DNA from: Linum tenue
Lineage: Eukaryota; Streptophyta; Magnoliopsida; Malpighiales; Linaceae
Assembly: GCA_946122785.1 (NCBI GenBank)
Contig: CAMGYJ010000005.1
Location: 78,486,547-78,550,546, forward strand
Direction of reading: 5' to 3'
DNA: 64,000 nucleotides
Notes under the pieces: model-generated
Seen by the model: only the letters and a program-made list of their open reading frames with translations
Told to the model about the DNA's origin: nothing
The model's database searches: none
Part shown: one piece after another, positions 1 through 10,015 of the stretch
How the letters are laid out: every line of letters starts with the position of its first letter
Numbering within the stretch: position 1 is the stretch's first letter
Translations under genes and position numbers: made by a program

Positions 1-358
1 ATGTTGGAGTCGGATTTGGGTTGTATTTTGCCTATTTAAAGGGTTGAACACGTTGGTTTTGCCCTTAGACGATTATTATTGAATTTCAGAGGCTAAAGTC
101 GATTTCCCTACGCGGAATTTGCCCTAATTACTCTGTCGAGAATCTCCAGAGTGCTAGAGCGACTCTTATCAGCTAGGTAATCACCCTGGTTGTGGCGAGC
201 TACCCATATCGGTTGCCCTTTGTTCCGCGTTGAATCTGTCCGATCGATTCATATATCGATTGCCCTTATTCACGGGTGAGTACTGTCCGATCGATTTCCA
301 TCCTATCCGGTTCTGTTTGGTTCGAGAAGCTTGACCCTGCGCAACTTTGATTATATCA
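1..358 (+). repeat. 5' LTR (partial)
   Basis: Matches 5398–5755 over its full visible length with two substitutions. It ends in TATATCA directly before the primer binding site. Its true start lies at or to the left of the window edge. Confidence 0.9.
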
Positions 359-360
359 AG

Positions 361-378
361 TGGTATCAGAGCCCGGTT
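361..378 (+). other. Primer binding site, initiator-Met tRNA type
   Basis: The sequence TGGTATCAGAGCCCGG follows the LTR end by two bases. This is the usual plant retrotransposon primer site complementary to the 3' end of initiator methionine tRNA. Confidence 0.9.
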
Positions 379-392
379 CAAATCAGTGGCGT

Positions 393-577
393 GTTCTTGA
401 TGTTTTTTTTTTTTTGAAGATCTTGTGCGTTCTTGTTTGTGTTCTTGGTGGTTTTGTGCGAGTTCTTGAAGGTCTTGGCGTGTTCTTGAGCCGCAAGACA
501 GGAGGTTGTTTGTTCTTGGGAGTTCTTGGTGTTTCTTGCGAGGCAAGAAGCAGGTTGTGCGAGTTCTTGTGTTCTTG
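393..577 (+). repeat. GTTCTTG heptamer repeats in the gag leader
   Basis: Nine exact copies of GTTCTTG lie within 185 bp (near 393, 429, 441, 462, 482, 512, 522, 563 and 571), mixed with partial copies. They fill the untranslated leader between the primer site and the gag start at 599. Confidence 0.85.
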
Positions 578-598
578 GAGTTTTCTTGCATCGCAAAC

Positions 599-1816
599 AT
601 GGAAGCAGCACTCGAAGCGATCAGAAATCAATTGGAGAACATTGCTCGTGCTCAAGAAGAGCAAACCGCAAGGCTTGCCGAGCAAGCCACGAGGATGGAG
701 GCTGTCGAGACAAGGCTCCAGCAGCCGGTTGTGGTCGATGCAAACCCTAACCCTAGACCTCGACAAGAAGAAAGGGGAAGGGAAAACCGAGCTCCTCCAC
801 CCTTGGTTCACGAAGTACAGCGTCATATGCGCCAGCATAGACGCCTTGGAATGCCTCGAGCTGAAAGGAGAGGGCGGCAGCAACAACATGAAGAGGAGTT
901 TAATGACGAGGAAGAAGAGGGCTTTGAGGAGGATGATGATTTGCGAAACCTCAAGGTCACGATTCCACCTTTTCGCGGTACCACGAACCCTGATGCTTAT
1001 TTGGATTGGGAGCGAAAGATGGCACTAGTGTTTGACTGTCATAACTACTCCGAGAAGAAGAAAGTGACATTGGCTGCCCTAGAGTTCTCGGATTATGCAC
1101 TTGTTTGGTGGGATCAGTTGGGAACGAAACGAAGGAGAAACAGGCAGCGTCCTATTGAGACGTGGGATGAGATGAAAGGAATTATGAGGGATCGGTTTGT
1201 ACCGAGTTCCCATTTGCGAGATATGTATCAAAACCTCCAGCTTCTCCGGCAAGGAACTAAAAGCGTTGAAGATTATCACAAGGAGTTGGAAGTGTTGATG
1301 ATACGTGCTGATGTGAGAGAGGACCGCGAGGCGACTATAGCTCGTTTTCTGTATGGTCTCAATCGAGAGATCAAGAACGTGGTGGAGATACAACCGTTCC
1401 TTGAACTTGAAGATTTGGTGGATATGGCAAGTAAAGTGGAACGACAGCTTCGAAATAGGAGGTTTCAACCCTCCATGAATTCCACACGTTCGAGCCAAGG
1501 AGTTGCAACCAACCCTAAGCCGCAACTGCCCATGAAAGAAGCTCCTAGACCCGCGGCAAGGGATGATGGTGCAAATCCAGTTATGAAGCAAGGTGGATCG
1601 TCGGGGGAAATTCGTTGTTTCAAATGCCATGGAAGAGGACACATTGCGAGCCAGTGTGCCAATAAGAAGACCCTGATCTTGCTTGATAATGGTGAGTATG
1701 TATCGAAGGAAGAGGAAGAGACCACCGATTCTGATGTCGATGAGTCTAGGGAAATGGAACCACCTCCAGGCAGCTTGTTTGTAGCACGAAGAGTATTGTC
1801 TGTGCAGCCTAAGTAG
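599..1816 (+). CDS. gag: Gag polyprotein of the 1–5755 element
   Basis: The product is a 405-residue capsid/nucleocapsid protein that packages element RNA. I chose the ATG at 599 because it follows the repeat-filled leader and begins a coiled-coil-like stretch rich in Glu, Ala and Gln; the frame is open back to 506. A retrotransposon gag core occupies roughly residues 120–270 (the DAYLDWERKM region). Near the C-terminus is a single zinc knuckle, CFKCHGRGHIASQC (CX2CX4HX4C), that binds RNA. The ORF stops at a UAG at 1814–1816, and the pol ORF continues in exactly the same frame after it. A full-length product therefore needs readthrough, or the stop is a recent mutation of a single gag-pol ORF. 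Confidence 0.9.
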   Translation: MEAALEAIRNQLENIARAQEEQTARLAEQATRMEAVETRLQQPVVVDANPNPRPRQEERGRENRAPPPLVHEVQRHMRQHRRLGMPRAERRGRQQQHEEEFNDEEEEGFEEDDDLRNLKVTIPPFRGTTNPDAYLDWERKMALVFDCHNYSEKKKVTLAALEFSDYALVWWDQLGTKRRRNRQRPIETWDEMKGIMRDRFVPSSHLRDMYQNLQLLRQGTKSVEDYHKELEVLMIRADVREDREATIARFLYGLNREIKNVVEIQPFLELEDLVDMASKVERQLRNRRFQPSMNSTRSSQGVATNPKPQLPMKEAPRPAARDDGANPVMKQGGSSGEIRCFKCHGRGHIASQCANKKTLILLDNGEYVSKEEEETTDSDVDESREMEPPPGSLFVARRVLSVQPK

Positions 1817-4800
1817 GAGAGTGAACAGAGAGAAAATATCTTCCATACGAGATGTGTAGTTGATGGGAAGTTGCTGTCTCTAGTGATCGATGGAGGAAGT
1901 TGCACGAACGTTGTGAGCGCGTGTGCGGTGAAGAGGCTAGGGCTGCCTACGTTGAAGCATCCAAAGCCATACACGCTGCAATGGCTTAACGATCACGGAT
2001 CCATCAAGGTCACAAAGCAGGCACTAATGAAGTTCGAGATTGGAGATTACAAAGATGAGATTTTGTGTGATATAGTGCCTATGCAAGCTGCCCATGTGCT
2101 TTTTGGCAGGCCATGGCAATTTGATCGACAAGCACAGCATGATGGAGTGACAAATAAGTACAAGTTGCAACATGGAGGAGAGAAGTTCGTGTTGAAGCCT
2201 CTGTCTCCAAGGGAAGTATATCGAGATCAACTCCAAATGCAGCAACGTCGAGAGCAAGAAAAGGCAAGTAATGCCTCGGCCAAGAAAGGAGAAGAGGGAG
2301 CTGGAATTGTGGACTCGAAGGCAGTGATGCTAGCACACAATGGAGATTTGAAGCAAGCTGCCTGTGCACGAGAACCTTTGATTGTGCTCATGTACAGGGA
2401 CGTGCTGCTCAATCAAGAGCTAGTCCAAGAAGTTCCAACCGAAGCAAGAGTGGTGTTGGATGAGTTCGAGGATGTGTTTCCAGAGGAAGCACCGAAGGGG
2501 CTGCCTCCTATTCGAGGAATTGAGCACCAAATTGATTTCATGCCGGGAGCTCAAATTCCAAACAAGGCAGCATATCGAGCTAACCCGGAAGAGACCAAAG
2601 AGCTGCAAAGGCAGATTGACGAGCTCATGGAGAAGGGGCATGTTCGAGAAAGTTTGAGCCCGTGTGCAGTTCCGGTGATTCTCGTGCCAAAGAAGGATCA
2701 CACCTGGCGGATGTGTGTAGACTGCCGAGCCATCAATCAAATTACAGTTAAGTATCGTCATCCAATTCCACGATTAGATGATATGCTTGATGAATTACAT
2801 GGCTCTACGGTGTTTTCCAAGATTGATTTGAGATCAGGTTACCACCAAATTCGTATGAAGGAGGGAGACGAGTGGAAGACTGCGTTTAAGACCAAGCAGG
2901 GTCTATACGAATGGATGGTGATGCCCTATGGTTTAACCAATGCTCCTAGCACTTTCATGAGGCTGATGAACCATGTTTTGAGGCCATTCATTGGCAAGTT
3001 CGTGGTCGTATACTTCGACGACATTCTGATCTACTCAAAGTGCATGGAGGATCATCTCAATCACTTGAGAGAGGTGTTGGCGATGTTGAGAAAGGAGAAA
3101 TTGAATGCTAACCTCAAGAAGTGCTCGTTTTGCACTTCTAGTGTTATTTTTCTTGGTTTTGTAGTGAGTGCAGATGGAGTCAAGGTGGATGAAGAGAAGG
3201 TGAAAGCAATTCGCGATTGGCCTATTCCAACCAACGTGAATGAGGTGCGGAGCTTTCATGGGCTTGCTGGATTTTATCGTCGATTTGTGCCCAACTTCAG
3301 CACCATTGCCGCACCATTGACATCCATCATCAAGAAGGACGTGAAGTTCTATTGGGGAGAGGAGCAGACCAGAGCATTCGAGCTGCTCAAGCACAAGCTC
3401 ACGCATTCACCTATTCTGATGTTGCCGGATTTCAATAAGATATTCGAGGTGGAGTGTGATGCTTCTGGTTTGGGAATTGGAGCAGTGTTGATGCAAGAGA
3501 AGAAGTCGATTGCTTACTTCAGTGAGAAGTTGAGTGGGGCTGCCCTCAACTATCCGACGTACGACAAGGAGCTTTATGCTCTAGTTCGAGCCTTAGAGAC
3601 ATGGCAGCACTATCTTTGGCCGAAGGAGTTCGTGATTCACACTGATCACGAGTCGTTGAAGTATTTGAAAGCTCAACACAAGCTGAACAAGAGACATGCT
3701 CGATGGGTTGAGTTCACTGAGTCCTTTCCATATGTGATCAAGTACAAGCAGGGCAAAGAAAATGTAGTTGCTGATGCCCTATCTCGAAGACATTCGTTGA
3801 TCACGACAACGGGGGTGAAGTATTTGGGTTTCGAGCATATCAAGGAGCTCTATTCTGATGATGCTGACTTTGGGGAGATCTATAGAGCTTGTGAGCAGCA
3901 TGGCGATGGGAAGTTCTATCGAAGTGATGGCTACTTGTTTCGAGCTAACCAGTTGTGTATTCCTCGATCATCCCTTCGAGAGTTGTTGTTGAAAGAGGCT
4001 CATGGAGGAGGCTTAATGGCACATTTTGGTGTAGACAAGACGCTGAGTTGTCTACAAGAGCACTTCTATTGGCCGCACATGAAGGGAGATGTGGAGAATC
4101 TGTGTGCGAGGTGTGTGGAGTGCAAGCAGGCCAAGTCGAAGGTGCAATCATCTGGATTGTACACACCGCTACCGATTCCATATGCTCCATGGATCGACAT
4201 CTCTATGGATTTTGTGCTTGGTTTGCCGCGGACAAGGAAGGGAAGAGATTCGATTTTTGTGGTGGTGGATCGATTCTCGAAGATGGCACACTTTATCCCA
4301 TGCCATAAGACTGACGATGCGGTTAACGTGGCTGATTTGTTTTTCAGGGAAGTGGTGCGATTGCATGGGATGCCGCGTTCCATAGTATCCGATCGAGATA
4401 CTAAGTTTCTGAGTTTCTTCTGGAAGACGTTGTGGAGCAAACTGGGGACGAAGCTGTTGTTCTCTACTACATGTCACCCTCAAACCGATGGGCAAACAGA
4501 GGTGGTCAATCGAACATTATCCCAGATGCTTCGAGCTGTGATCAAGAGCAACATTAAGGTTTGGGAGGACTGCCTTCCCCATGTAGAGTTTGCTTACAAC
4601 AGGATGGTGCACTCGACGACGAAGTTCACTCCGTTTGAGCTCGTGTATGGTTTCAATCCACTCACTCCTTTGGATTTGATGCCATTACCTTTGAATGAGA
4701 AGGTCAATCTCGATGGAGCCACGAAAGCTGAGTTCGTGAAGCGTTTACATGAGAAGGCGAGATTGAACATTGAGAGAAGGACGGAGCAGATCATGCGCAA

Positions 4801-5266
4801 TGTGAACAAAAACAGGAAACCGAGGCACTTTGAAGTTGGCGACTGGGTGTGGGTGCATTTGAGGAAGGAAAGGTTTCCTCAGCAGAGGAAATCGAAGTTA
4901 ATGCCCAGATGTGATGGTCCTTTCCAGGTGGTTTCGAAGATTGGAAGCAATGCCTACAAGATCGACTTGCCGGGAGAGTATGGAGTAAGTGCAACGTTTA
5001 ATGTTTCTGACCTTGCACCTTATTTGGATGGCAATTCGGATTTGAGGGCAAATCCTTTTGAAGAAGGAGGGGCTGATGAGGACATCAATGGGCCAGTCAC
5101 ACGTGCTAAGGCAAGGACGTTGAAGGAGAAGCTTGCGACATATTTGGATAGTTACTTTGGAGCCATGGATGTGGAGCTATTTCGAGGGAAGCCATATATG
5201 ATGATTCGAGTGGAGGAAGAAGGAGGAAGTGCTGAAGAGAAGGCAGATTGCAAGAAGCAACCTTAA
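1817..5266 (+). CDS. pol: Pol polyprotein: protease, RT, RNase H, integrase
   Basis: This frame is open for 1149 codons after the gag UAG. There is no convincing ATG at its beginning, so it is probably made as a gag-pol fusion. The protease has the core [10 protein letters not shown] (near 1886), with DGG where classic aspartic proteases have DTG or DSG. Reverse transcriptase carries YFDD at 3011–3022. RNase H begins around VECDASG (near 3450). Integrase shows an HHCC zinc-binding region (about 4000–4130) and the three acidic residues in DFVLGLP, SDRDTKF and the Glu of GQTEVVNR. The last stop lies inside a tandem repeat. All core domains look intact. What is uncertain is how the polyprotein is initiated and the clade. 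Confidence 0.92.
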   Translation, partial: ESEQRENIFHTRCVVDGKLLSLVIDGGSCTNVVSACAVKRLGLPTLKHPKPYTLQWLNDHGSIKVTKQALMKFEIGDYKDEILCDIVPMQAAHVLFGRPWQFDRQAQHDGVTNKYKLQHGGEKFVLKPLSPREVYRDQLQMQQRREQEKASNASAKKGEEGAGIVDSKAVMLAHNGDLKQAACAREPLIVLMYRDVLLNQELVQEVPTEARVVLDEFEDVFPEEAPKGLPPIRGIEHQIDFMPGAQIPNKAAYRANPEETKELQRQIDELMEKGHVRESLSPCAVPVILVPKKDHTWRMCVDCRAINQITVKYRHPIPRLDDMLDELHGSTVFSKIDLRSGYHQIRMKEGDEWKTAFKTKQGLYEWMVMPYGLTNAPSTFMRLMNHVLRPFIGKFVVVYFDDILIYSKCMEDHLNHLREVLAMLRKEKLNANLKKCSFCTSSVIFLGFVVSADGVKVDEEKVKAIRDWPIPTNVNEVRSFHGLAGFYRRFVPNFSTIAAPLTSIIKKDVKFYWGEEQTRAFELLKHKLTHSPILMLPDFNKIFEVECDASGLGIGAVLMQEKKSIAYFSEKLSGAALNYPTYDKELYALVRALETWQHYLWPKEFVIHTDHESLKYLKAQHKLNKRHARWVEFTESFPYVIKYKQGKENVVADALSRRHSLITTTGVKYLGFEHIKELYSDDADFGEIYRACEQHGDGKFYRSDGYLFRANQLCIPRSSLRELLLKEAHGGGLMAHFGVDKTLSCLQEHFYWPHMKGDVENLCARCVECKQAKSKVQSSGLYTPLPIPYAPWIDISMDFVLGLPRTRKGRDSIFVVVDRFSKMAHFIPCHKTDDAVNVADLFFREVVRLHGMPRSIVSDRDTKFLSFFWKTLWSKLGTKLLFSTTCHPQTDGQTEVVNRTLSQMLRAVIKSNIKVWEDCLPHVEFAYNRMVHSTTKFTPFELVYGFNPLTPLDLMPLPLNEKVNLDGATKAEFVKRLHEKARLNIERRTEQIMRNVNKNRKPRHFEVGDWVWVHLRKERFPQQRKSKLMPRCDGPFQVVSKIGSNAYKIDLPGEYGVSATFNVSDLAPYLDGNSDLRANPFEEGGADEDINGPVTRAKARTLKEKLATYLDSYFGAMDVELFRGKPYMMIRVEEEGGSAEEKADCKKQP

Positions 5267-5343
5267 CGGGTTTGCTTAACGGGTCCAGCCTTAACGGGTT
5301 TACTTAACGGGTCCAGGCTTAATGGGTTGGGCTTAACGGGTTT
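5262..5343 (+). repeat. TTAACGGGT tandem repeats at the pol stop
   Basis: Five exact copies of TTAACGGGT and one variant (TTAATGGGT) occur in about 80 bp. The pol stop codon TAA at 5264–5266 is part of the first copy. The array lies between pol and the recognisable 3' LTR. Confidence 0.85.
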
Positions 5344-5397
5344 GCTGGGCTGTTTCCGAGTTTCCTTGTTTTAAAATCGGTTTATGATTGTTTTTCC

Positions 5398-5755
5398 ATG
5401 TTGGAGTCGGATTTGGGTTGTATTTTGCCTATTTAAAGGGTTGAACACGTTGGTTTTGCCCTTAGACGATTATTATTGAATTTCAGAGGCTAAAGCCGAT
5501 TTCCCTACGCGGAATTTGCCCTAATTACTCTGTCGAGAATCTCCAGAGTGCTAGAGCGACTCTTATCAGCTAGGTAATCACCCTGGTTGTGGCGAGCTAC
5601 CCATATCGATTGCCCTTTGTTCCGCGTTGAATCTGTCCGATCGATTCATATATCGATTGCCCTTATTCACGGGTGAGTACTGTCCGATCGATTTCCATCC
5701 TATCCGGTTCTGTTTGGTTCGAGAAGCTTGACCCTGCGCAACTTTGATTATATCA
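5398..5755 (+). repeat. 3' LTR (left boundary not resolved)
   Basis: Second copy of bases 1–358. The LTR may begin further left, because no purine tract precedes 5398 and the matching part of the 5' copy lies outside the window. Confidence 0.88.
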
Positions 5756-8487
5756 TAGTTAGACACAAATGGTGTGTGGATCAAACTAAGGCCAATGTTT
5801 CCTTGTAGTTTGCACAGAAGTACTTTCAGTGTTACTACTAACCGATCGAGAAGCATGGTGGCTAGCTATGCAATGCAGTTGATTTTAGATTATGCCAGCA
5901 AGATGAGTTGTGGTGGTAGAGATTTTAACATGGATATGATTCTTGATGATTTGGTGACAACCATTTTGTAGATTGATATAACCTTGTGTTAGTGACAACC
6001 TACCTTGCAGGTTAATAATTTGGTTTAGTGAATTATACTTTTGAACTTGTTGATGTGCTTTTGTTGTGATAACCCAGTTTAGGTTTGAAATCTAAACATG
6101 GGAACTTGAGGTGTTATGTGTTACCTTCTATGCTATGAATCGCCTAACCTAAGAGTTAGGAAATGGCTTATCTACGATAGACCATGCATGTCAAGGACGA
6201 GTAGCGACTAAGGGTACAACTCAAGGTTAGATTTCGGGGACGAAATCTTTTAAGGAGGGGAGAATTGTAAAATTCCGTTCCGACAAATCCCATATTTCGA
6301 CCGCTAGAAAGTTCGCGATTTAAATTCAAGCGTTTTGATACTATTTCGACGAAAATCGAATTATCAATCGATCGAATAAGTATACGTATTAATTATATAT
6401 ATAATATATATATATTAAGCGGCCATATATATTAACTTCCCCTCCCCACCCCGTCCATTATCATCTTCTTCGGTTCTATTTTCTGGACCGAGAGCAGAGG
6501 CTCTTCAGGGGACGCGAGGAAGTAAATTGCAAAGCTCAATTCTTGAGCTACAGTGATCCAAATATCTCGTAAGTAATGCCTAATTCATCTATACATCGTG
6601 ATTTATCGATTTAGAGCTTTAAAACGAGTTTTTGGTTCAGGAATTTCTTGAATTCCCGATAAGCCAAATTAGGGTTTCGGAGTATCCGGAAGCCGGATTG
6701 AGCCCAAATTTCATATACGAGCTTCCTGCAGCAAGGTAATCAATCCTCTAGTTCTAATCCATGAATTTTGGCTATTATTTGGGTCGGGGTCCAAACCGCT
6801 GAATTTAGCTCCGGCCAGGGTTTGATGTGTTTTTATCAAGAATTTGACCCGGAGCCTAGAACTAATATTGACGGGGATATTGCAGGGGATATTAGGACGG
6901 TCTCGGATTTTAATTCGGGGTTCGTTCGTGAAATTGACATTTTAGTACGGCAGGCTAGAACCGGTGTTTGAACGACCAGAATTGGTGAGGGATTAGCACG
7001 GCATACCGGGTTTGTCGTATCACGATAATTATATTGATGCTTATAATTGACCTAGGTGAATTAGAATGGCATGATTAGGGGGTGTATGGACTTCTATGCT
7101 ATATGATGAACCATGGATTGTTGTATGATATTATTGACTTGCCCTAATTGAGATGGACCTTGTTTATACGGATGATTTTGTATATGTTGCAAATTGTGGG
7201 CTTGACTGTTGATATGCCTTATGATGGTTCGAAAGGGTGATTGGGTATGATTTTTCATGATTGATGTATTTGGATGTACAAGTGGGAAAATATATATCCC
7301 CTTGTGATATTATGATGTTTAAGGAGGATGACTTGCACGAGGGTTTATCCCGAGGAAGTGCAATTATACGACTCCTAATTTACCTATGTTGAGCCAGTTG
7401 TGGCCAGGTCAAGTACATGAGCAAGTAACGAATTATGATTAAGCAAGATGAGATATGGATCATGGATAAGGATACCAAGTAAGAGTACTTTGTCTCATGG
7501 TCAATTACATAGTAATTAGGGCTCCCCATGCTATTACTCCATTATGATATGTTATGTCACACCCCTGATGTGGTGTTGACCGTTGATTCATCATGAGATA
7601 TGACCACACCCAGGGTGGTGTCAGGTCCGATATGACTACACCGGCAGTGGTGGGTCCGATATGACCACATCCACGAGATGTTTGGTCCGTATTCCCGGGA
7701 GAGTAATTAGCATGGGAGTAGCCAGGCGCCTATGATTAAAACATGATAAGATGCATATGCATAAGTCAAGGTCGTTGAGTCTTTTGCCCATTGGGATATG
7801 AGGATGGCTGAGGTCCGATCCTAGTGCTTTGGCTTGTTTGCTAGCTGTATGGTAGGGGTATGCTCTGTTATGAACTCACAATGCTATGATTATCTCACTC
7901 AGCTATGAGCTGACCCTCTTTATCCTTTTTCTCTGCTTATGCTATGTGTAAGCAGATCATCAGCAGTAGCAGTAGCAGTAGCAAGTACTTAGGGGTGGGC
8001 AGAGCGAGGAGTTGAAGGCAGGATGAGGTATGGTCTTCAACTATTCTGTGCTTGGACTACTACTCAGGATTTTGGCCAGTGATCCATACCTTTTTGTAAA
8101 AATGTTTTGAGAACGTTTTTCATGTGCATACTAGCTTCTGATGTAGTGTGAGATATCCACAGGTGTGGAAAGTTGATGATATGTGTATATGTTGTGTAAC
8201 TGTGTAAGTTGTGACGACTATGGTATGTATAAGTATGGTATGCAGTTGTGGAGTATGAAAGTGTGGCTATGGCTAACAAAAGCCAATGGATATGGTTGTG
8301 AGTTTATATGTTTGTGATGAATTATTTTGCAGGATAAGTTGCAAGAACTGTTATCCCATTACGCGAGTAATTCATGTCGAAATTTTATTTGGGTAAATTT
8401 TGATAATTAATGTAACACCCGAGATAAATTCCGTTGCAATTGTATGAACAATATGATTAGGCAAAACGTATAGGGTAGGGTGTTACA
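5756..8487 (+). mobile_element. Tail and 3' LTR of an older Ty3/gypsy element
   Basis: Bases 5756–6265 end with TTTCGGGGACGAAATC followed by a purine run, the usual end of plant chromovirus (Tekay/Del-type) internal regions. The LTR then runs 6266–8487 (2222 bp), opening with TGTAAAATTCCG and closing with GGGTGTTACA, so its ends are TGTAA...TTACA. Inside are a TA-rich stretch near 6385–6430 and a CAGTAG microsatellite near 7965–7985. No intact coding region of this element remains in the window. Its upstream part is presumably displaced to the left by the younger insertion ending at 5755. Confidence 0.8.
6251..6265 (+). other. Polypurine tract of the older element
   Basis: AAGGAGGGGAGAAT sits immediately before the LTR start TGTAAAA. 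This position and composition fit the plus-strand primer of a Ty3/gypsy element. Confidence 0.8.
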
Positions 8488-10000
8488 ATAGGTGGTGTCT
8501 CTAGGTTTCGTCGGGAGGAGCAAGTGGACTCGAGGAGGCTGGGTTTCGTTGGAAGGAGCAGGAGAAGTCGAGGAGGGATGATTCAGATCTGATTTGGACG
8601 CGGAGGAAGTCATCAGATTTGCCTTCTCCATAATATCCACCCTCCCTAGATTCTCCACCAGAGGAGAATATTGGACGAGTAGCGACAAATCTGTTGAAGG
8701 CTGCTAAGGAACCCATCATATTCACCTTTTCAGAATCTTCACCCTCTCCAGAGTAGCGGCCGACCAGTGACGATGAATGTTGTTGGATGCCGCCAAGGAG
8801 GTCATTGGAGCTGGATGGCCGATGAGGGACAAGGTTGAGGTATTTCGGTTTGTCGGAATTCGGGTTCGGGTGTGCAGACCCTGTATTCGGAATTTCTAGC
8901 CGAATAACAATAATTTGGTTTCGGTTGTATTTGAGTTTGGTTAGGTTCGGTTTGGTTTTATCGAATTGTATGCCCACCCCTAGTTGACCTGTCCCGACCC
9001 TCATCCCATGATAAATTACCCAACCTGCCACGGGGCGAGAGATCCGCACCATTGTCATTCTTACCTATTATGAATTTGGATACACTTAATCTCTACCTCA
9101 ACAAGAAAATAAGAGAAGAGAATGAAACATCACCTAAAAACCTAATGGGGTAATTTGGATGAGAAACTTATGAGAGATTTAAGCCCAAATCTCTAAGTAA
9201 AAAATCCAGATAGTTTGTATAAGGGATTTGGACAAAATACCCTGTTTGTTTACAGATATGGTATTTGGGCCAAAATTGATAAAAATCAAGTTTGCACTCA
9301 TCTTCATCATCTCCTTCAACCTCTCTTATGGTTTAGGTTATGGTTGGAAATAGAATGACCTGAAACCTAACTGGTGACGCCGCAAAGTACTAGCCAAAGG
9401 AGTGTCTCTTGCTTTGAGTGCCTTCTTCTGGCTACGCAGCACCATCCCATATTTGCCTTCCTCGCCAGAAATCCAGGTTGATTGGCTTTCGATGAGTGGG
9501 GTTGTTTTAGCTAGAGATGAGAGTGCAACAACAAAAATCCCACCACCCACTACCAATCACTCGATCAAAAGCTTCAACTCCCTAAAAAATCTTGTTTCTT
9601 TCTAACAAGTCCATCAATATGTCGGCAAAATCCGAGTAAATCCAAAAACAGAGAAAATCAAACTTTTCATCCCTTTTGTTCCCTCACCTTCCCCTCATGG
9701 AACATGACCTCTTCGTCTCTTAAAAAAATCCCTCGAAGATGATGAATGTTTCTCCAACAAAGTGGTGGGTTACAATGAGCGAGGACTATTGAGCCTTATT
9801 TGTTTATGTGGCAGGTCGACCGTTATACTGGAATGACAACATAACTATGGTGGTAGTGGGTTCGACCGATTTTTTTATGGTTAGACTCCGCCGTTGATTT
9901 TATGAAGGAATTGGTTGGGTTGGAGAAGACAATGAAAGGAGTTGATGATAATGGTTGTATTTTATCAAAATTAAGAGGGATTATATTCAAAGAAAAAAAT
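8488..10000. other. Intergenic; contains a hAT-like end fragment
   Basis: I see no gene here. Bases 8960–9065 contain a GC-rich 'gacctgtcccgaccc' style segment ending in ACCATTGTCATTCTTAC, which resembles the terminal region of non-autonomous hAT elements. Bases 9005–9034 match 58684–58713 at 29 of 30 positions. Bases 9150–9250 resemble MITE remnants, but I could not pair any termini. Confidence 0.5.
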
Positions 10001-10015
10001 AATGGTGATGGATTT
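10001..10015. repeat. LINE target-site duplication, left copy
   Basis: AATGGTGATGGATTT borders the poly(T) and matches AATGATGATGGATTT at 12048–12062 in 14 of 15 positions. Confidence 0.8.

Larger units (their letters stand above)
1..5755 (+). mobile_element. Young Ty3/gypsy LTR retrotransposon, left end cut by window
   Basis: A direct repeat of 358 bp (1–358 and 5398–5755) flanks an initiator-Met-type primer binding site, a gag ORF and a pol ORF in the order protease, reverse transcriptase, RNase H, integrase. Integrase after RT places it in Ty3/gypsy. The two LTR copies differ at only two positions that I found by eye (about 99.4% identity), so insertion is recent. The 5' boundary of the LTR is not visible because the left copy starts at or before base 1. 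The pol resembles chromovirus-type plant elements, but I see no convincing chromodomain at the C-terminus, so the clade is left open. It appears to sit inside an older element whose tail starts right after 5755. Confidence 0.93.

Noticed and set aside
506..598. Upstream ATG (506) as gag start
   Set aside because: The added residues are translated GTTCTTG repeats of the leader; 599 begins the recognisable gag.
1871..1873. A separate pol start at TTG 1871
   Set aside because: The same frame is open back to the gag UAG, and there is no reason for non-AUG initiation.
5399..5755. LTR of the first element defined as TGTTGG...TATCA (357 bp)
   Set aside because: No purine tract precedes 5399, and the five bases after 5755 (TAGTT) cannot match base 1 (A) as a duplication; the start is left unresolved.
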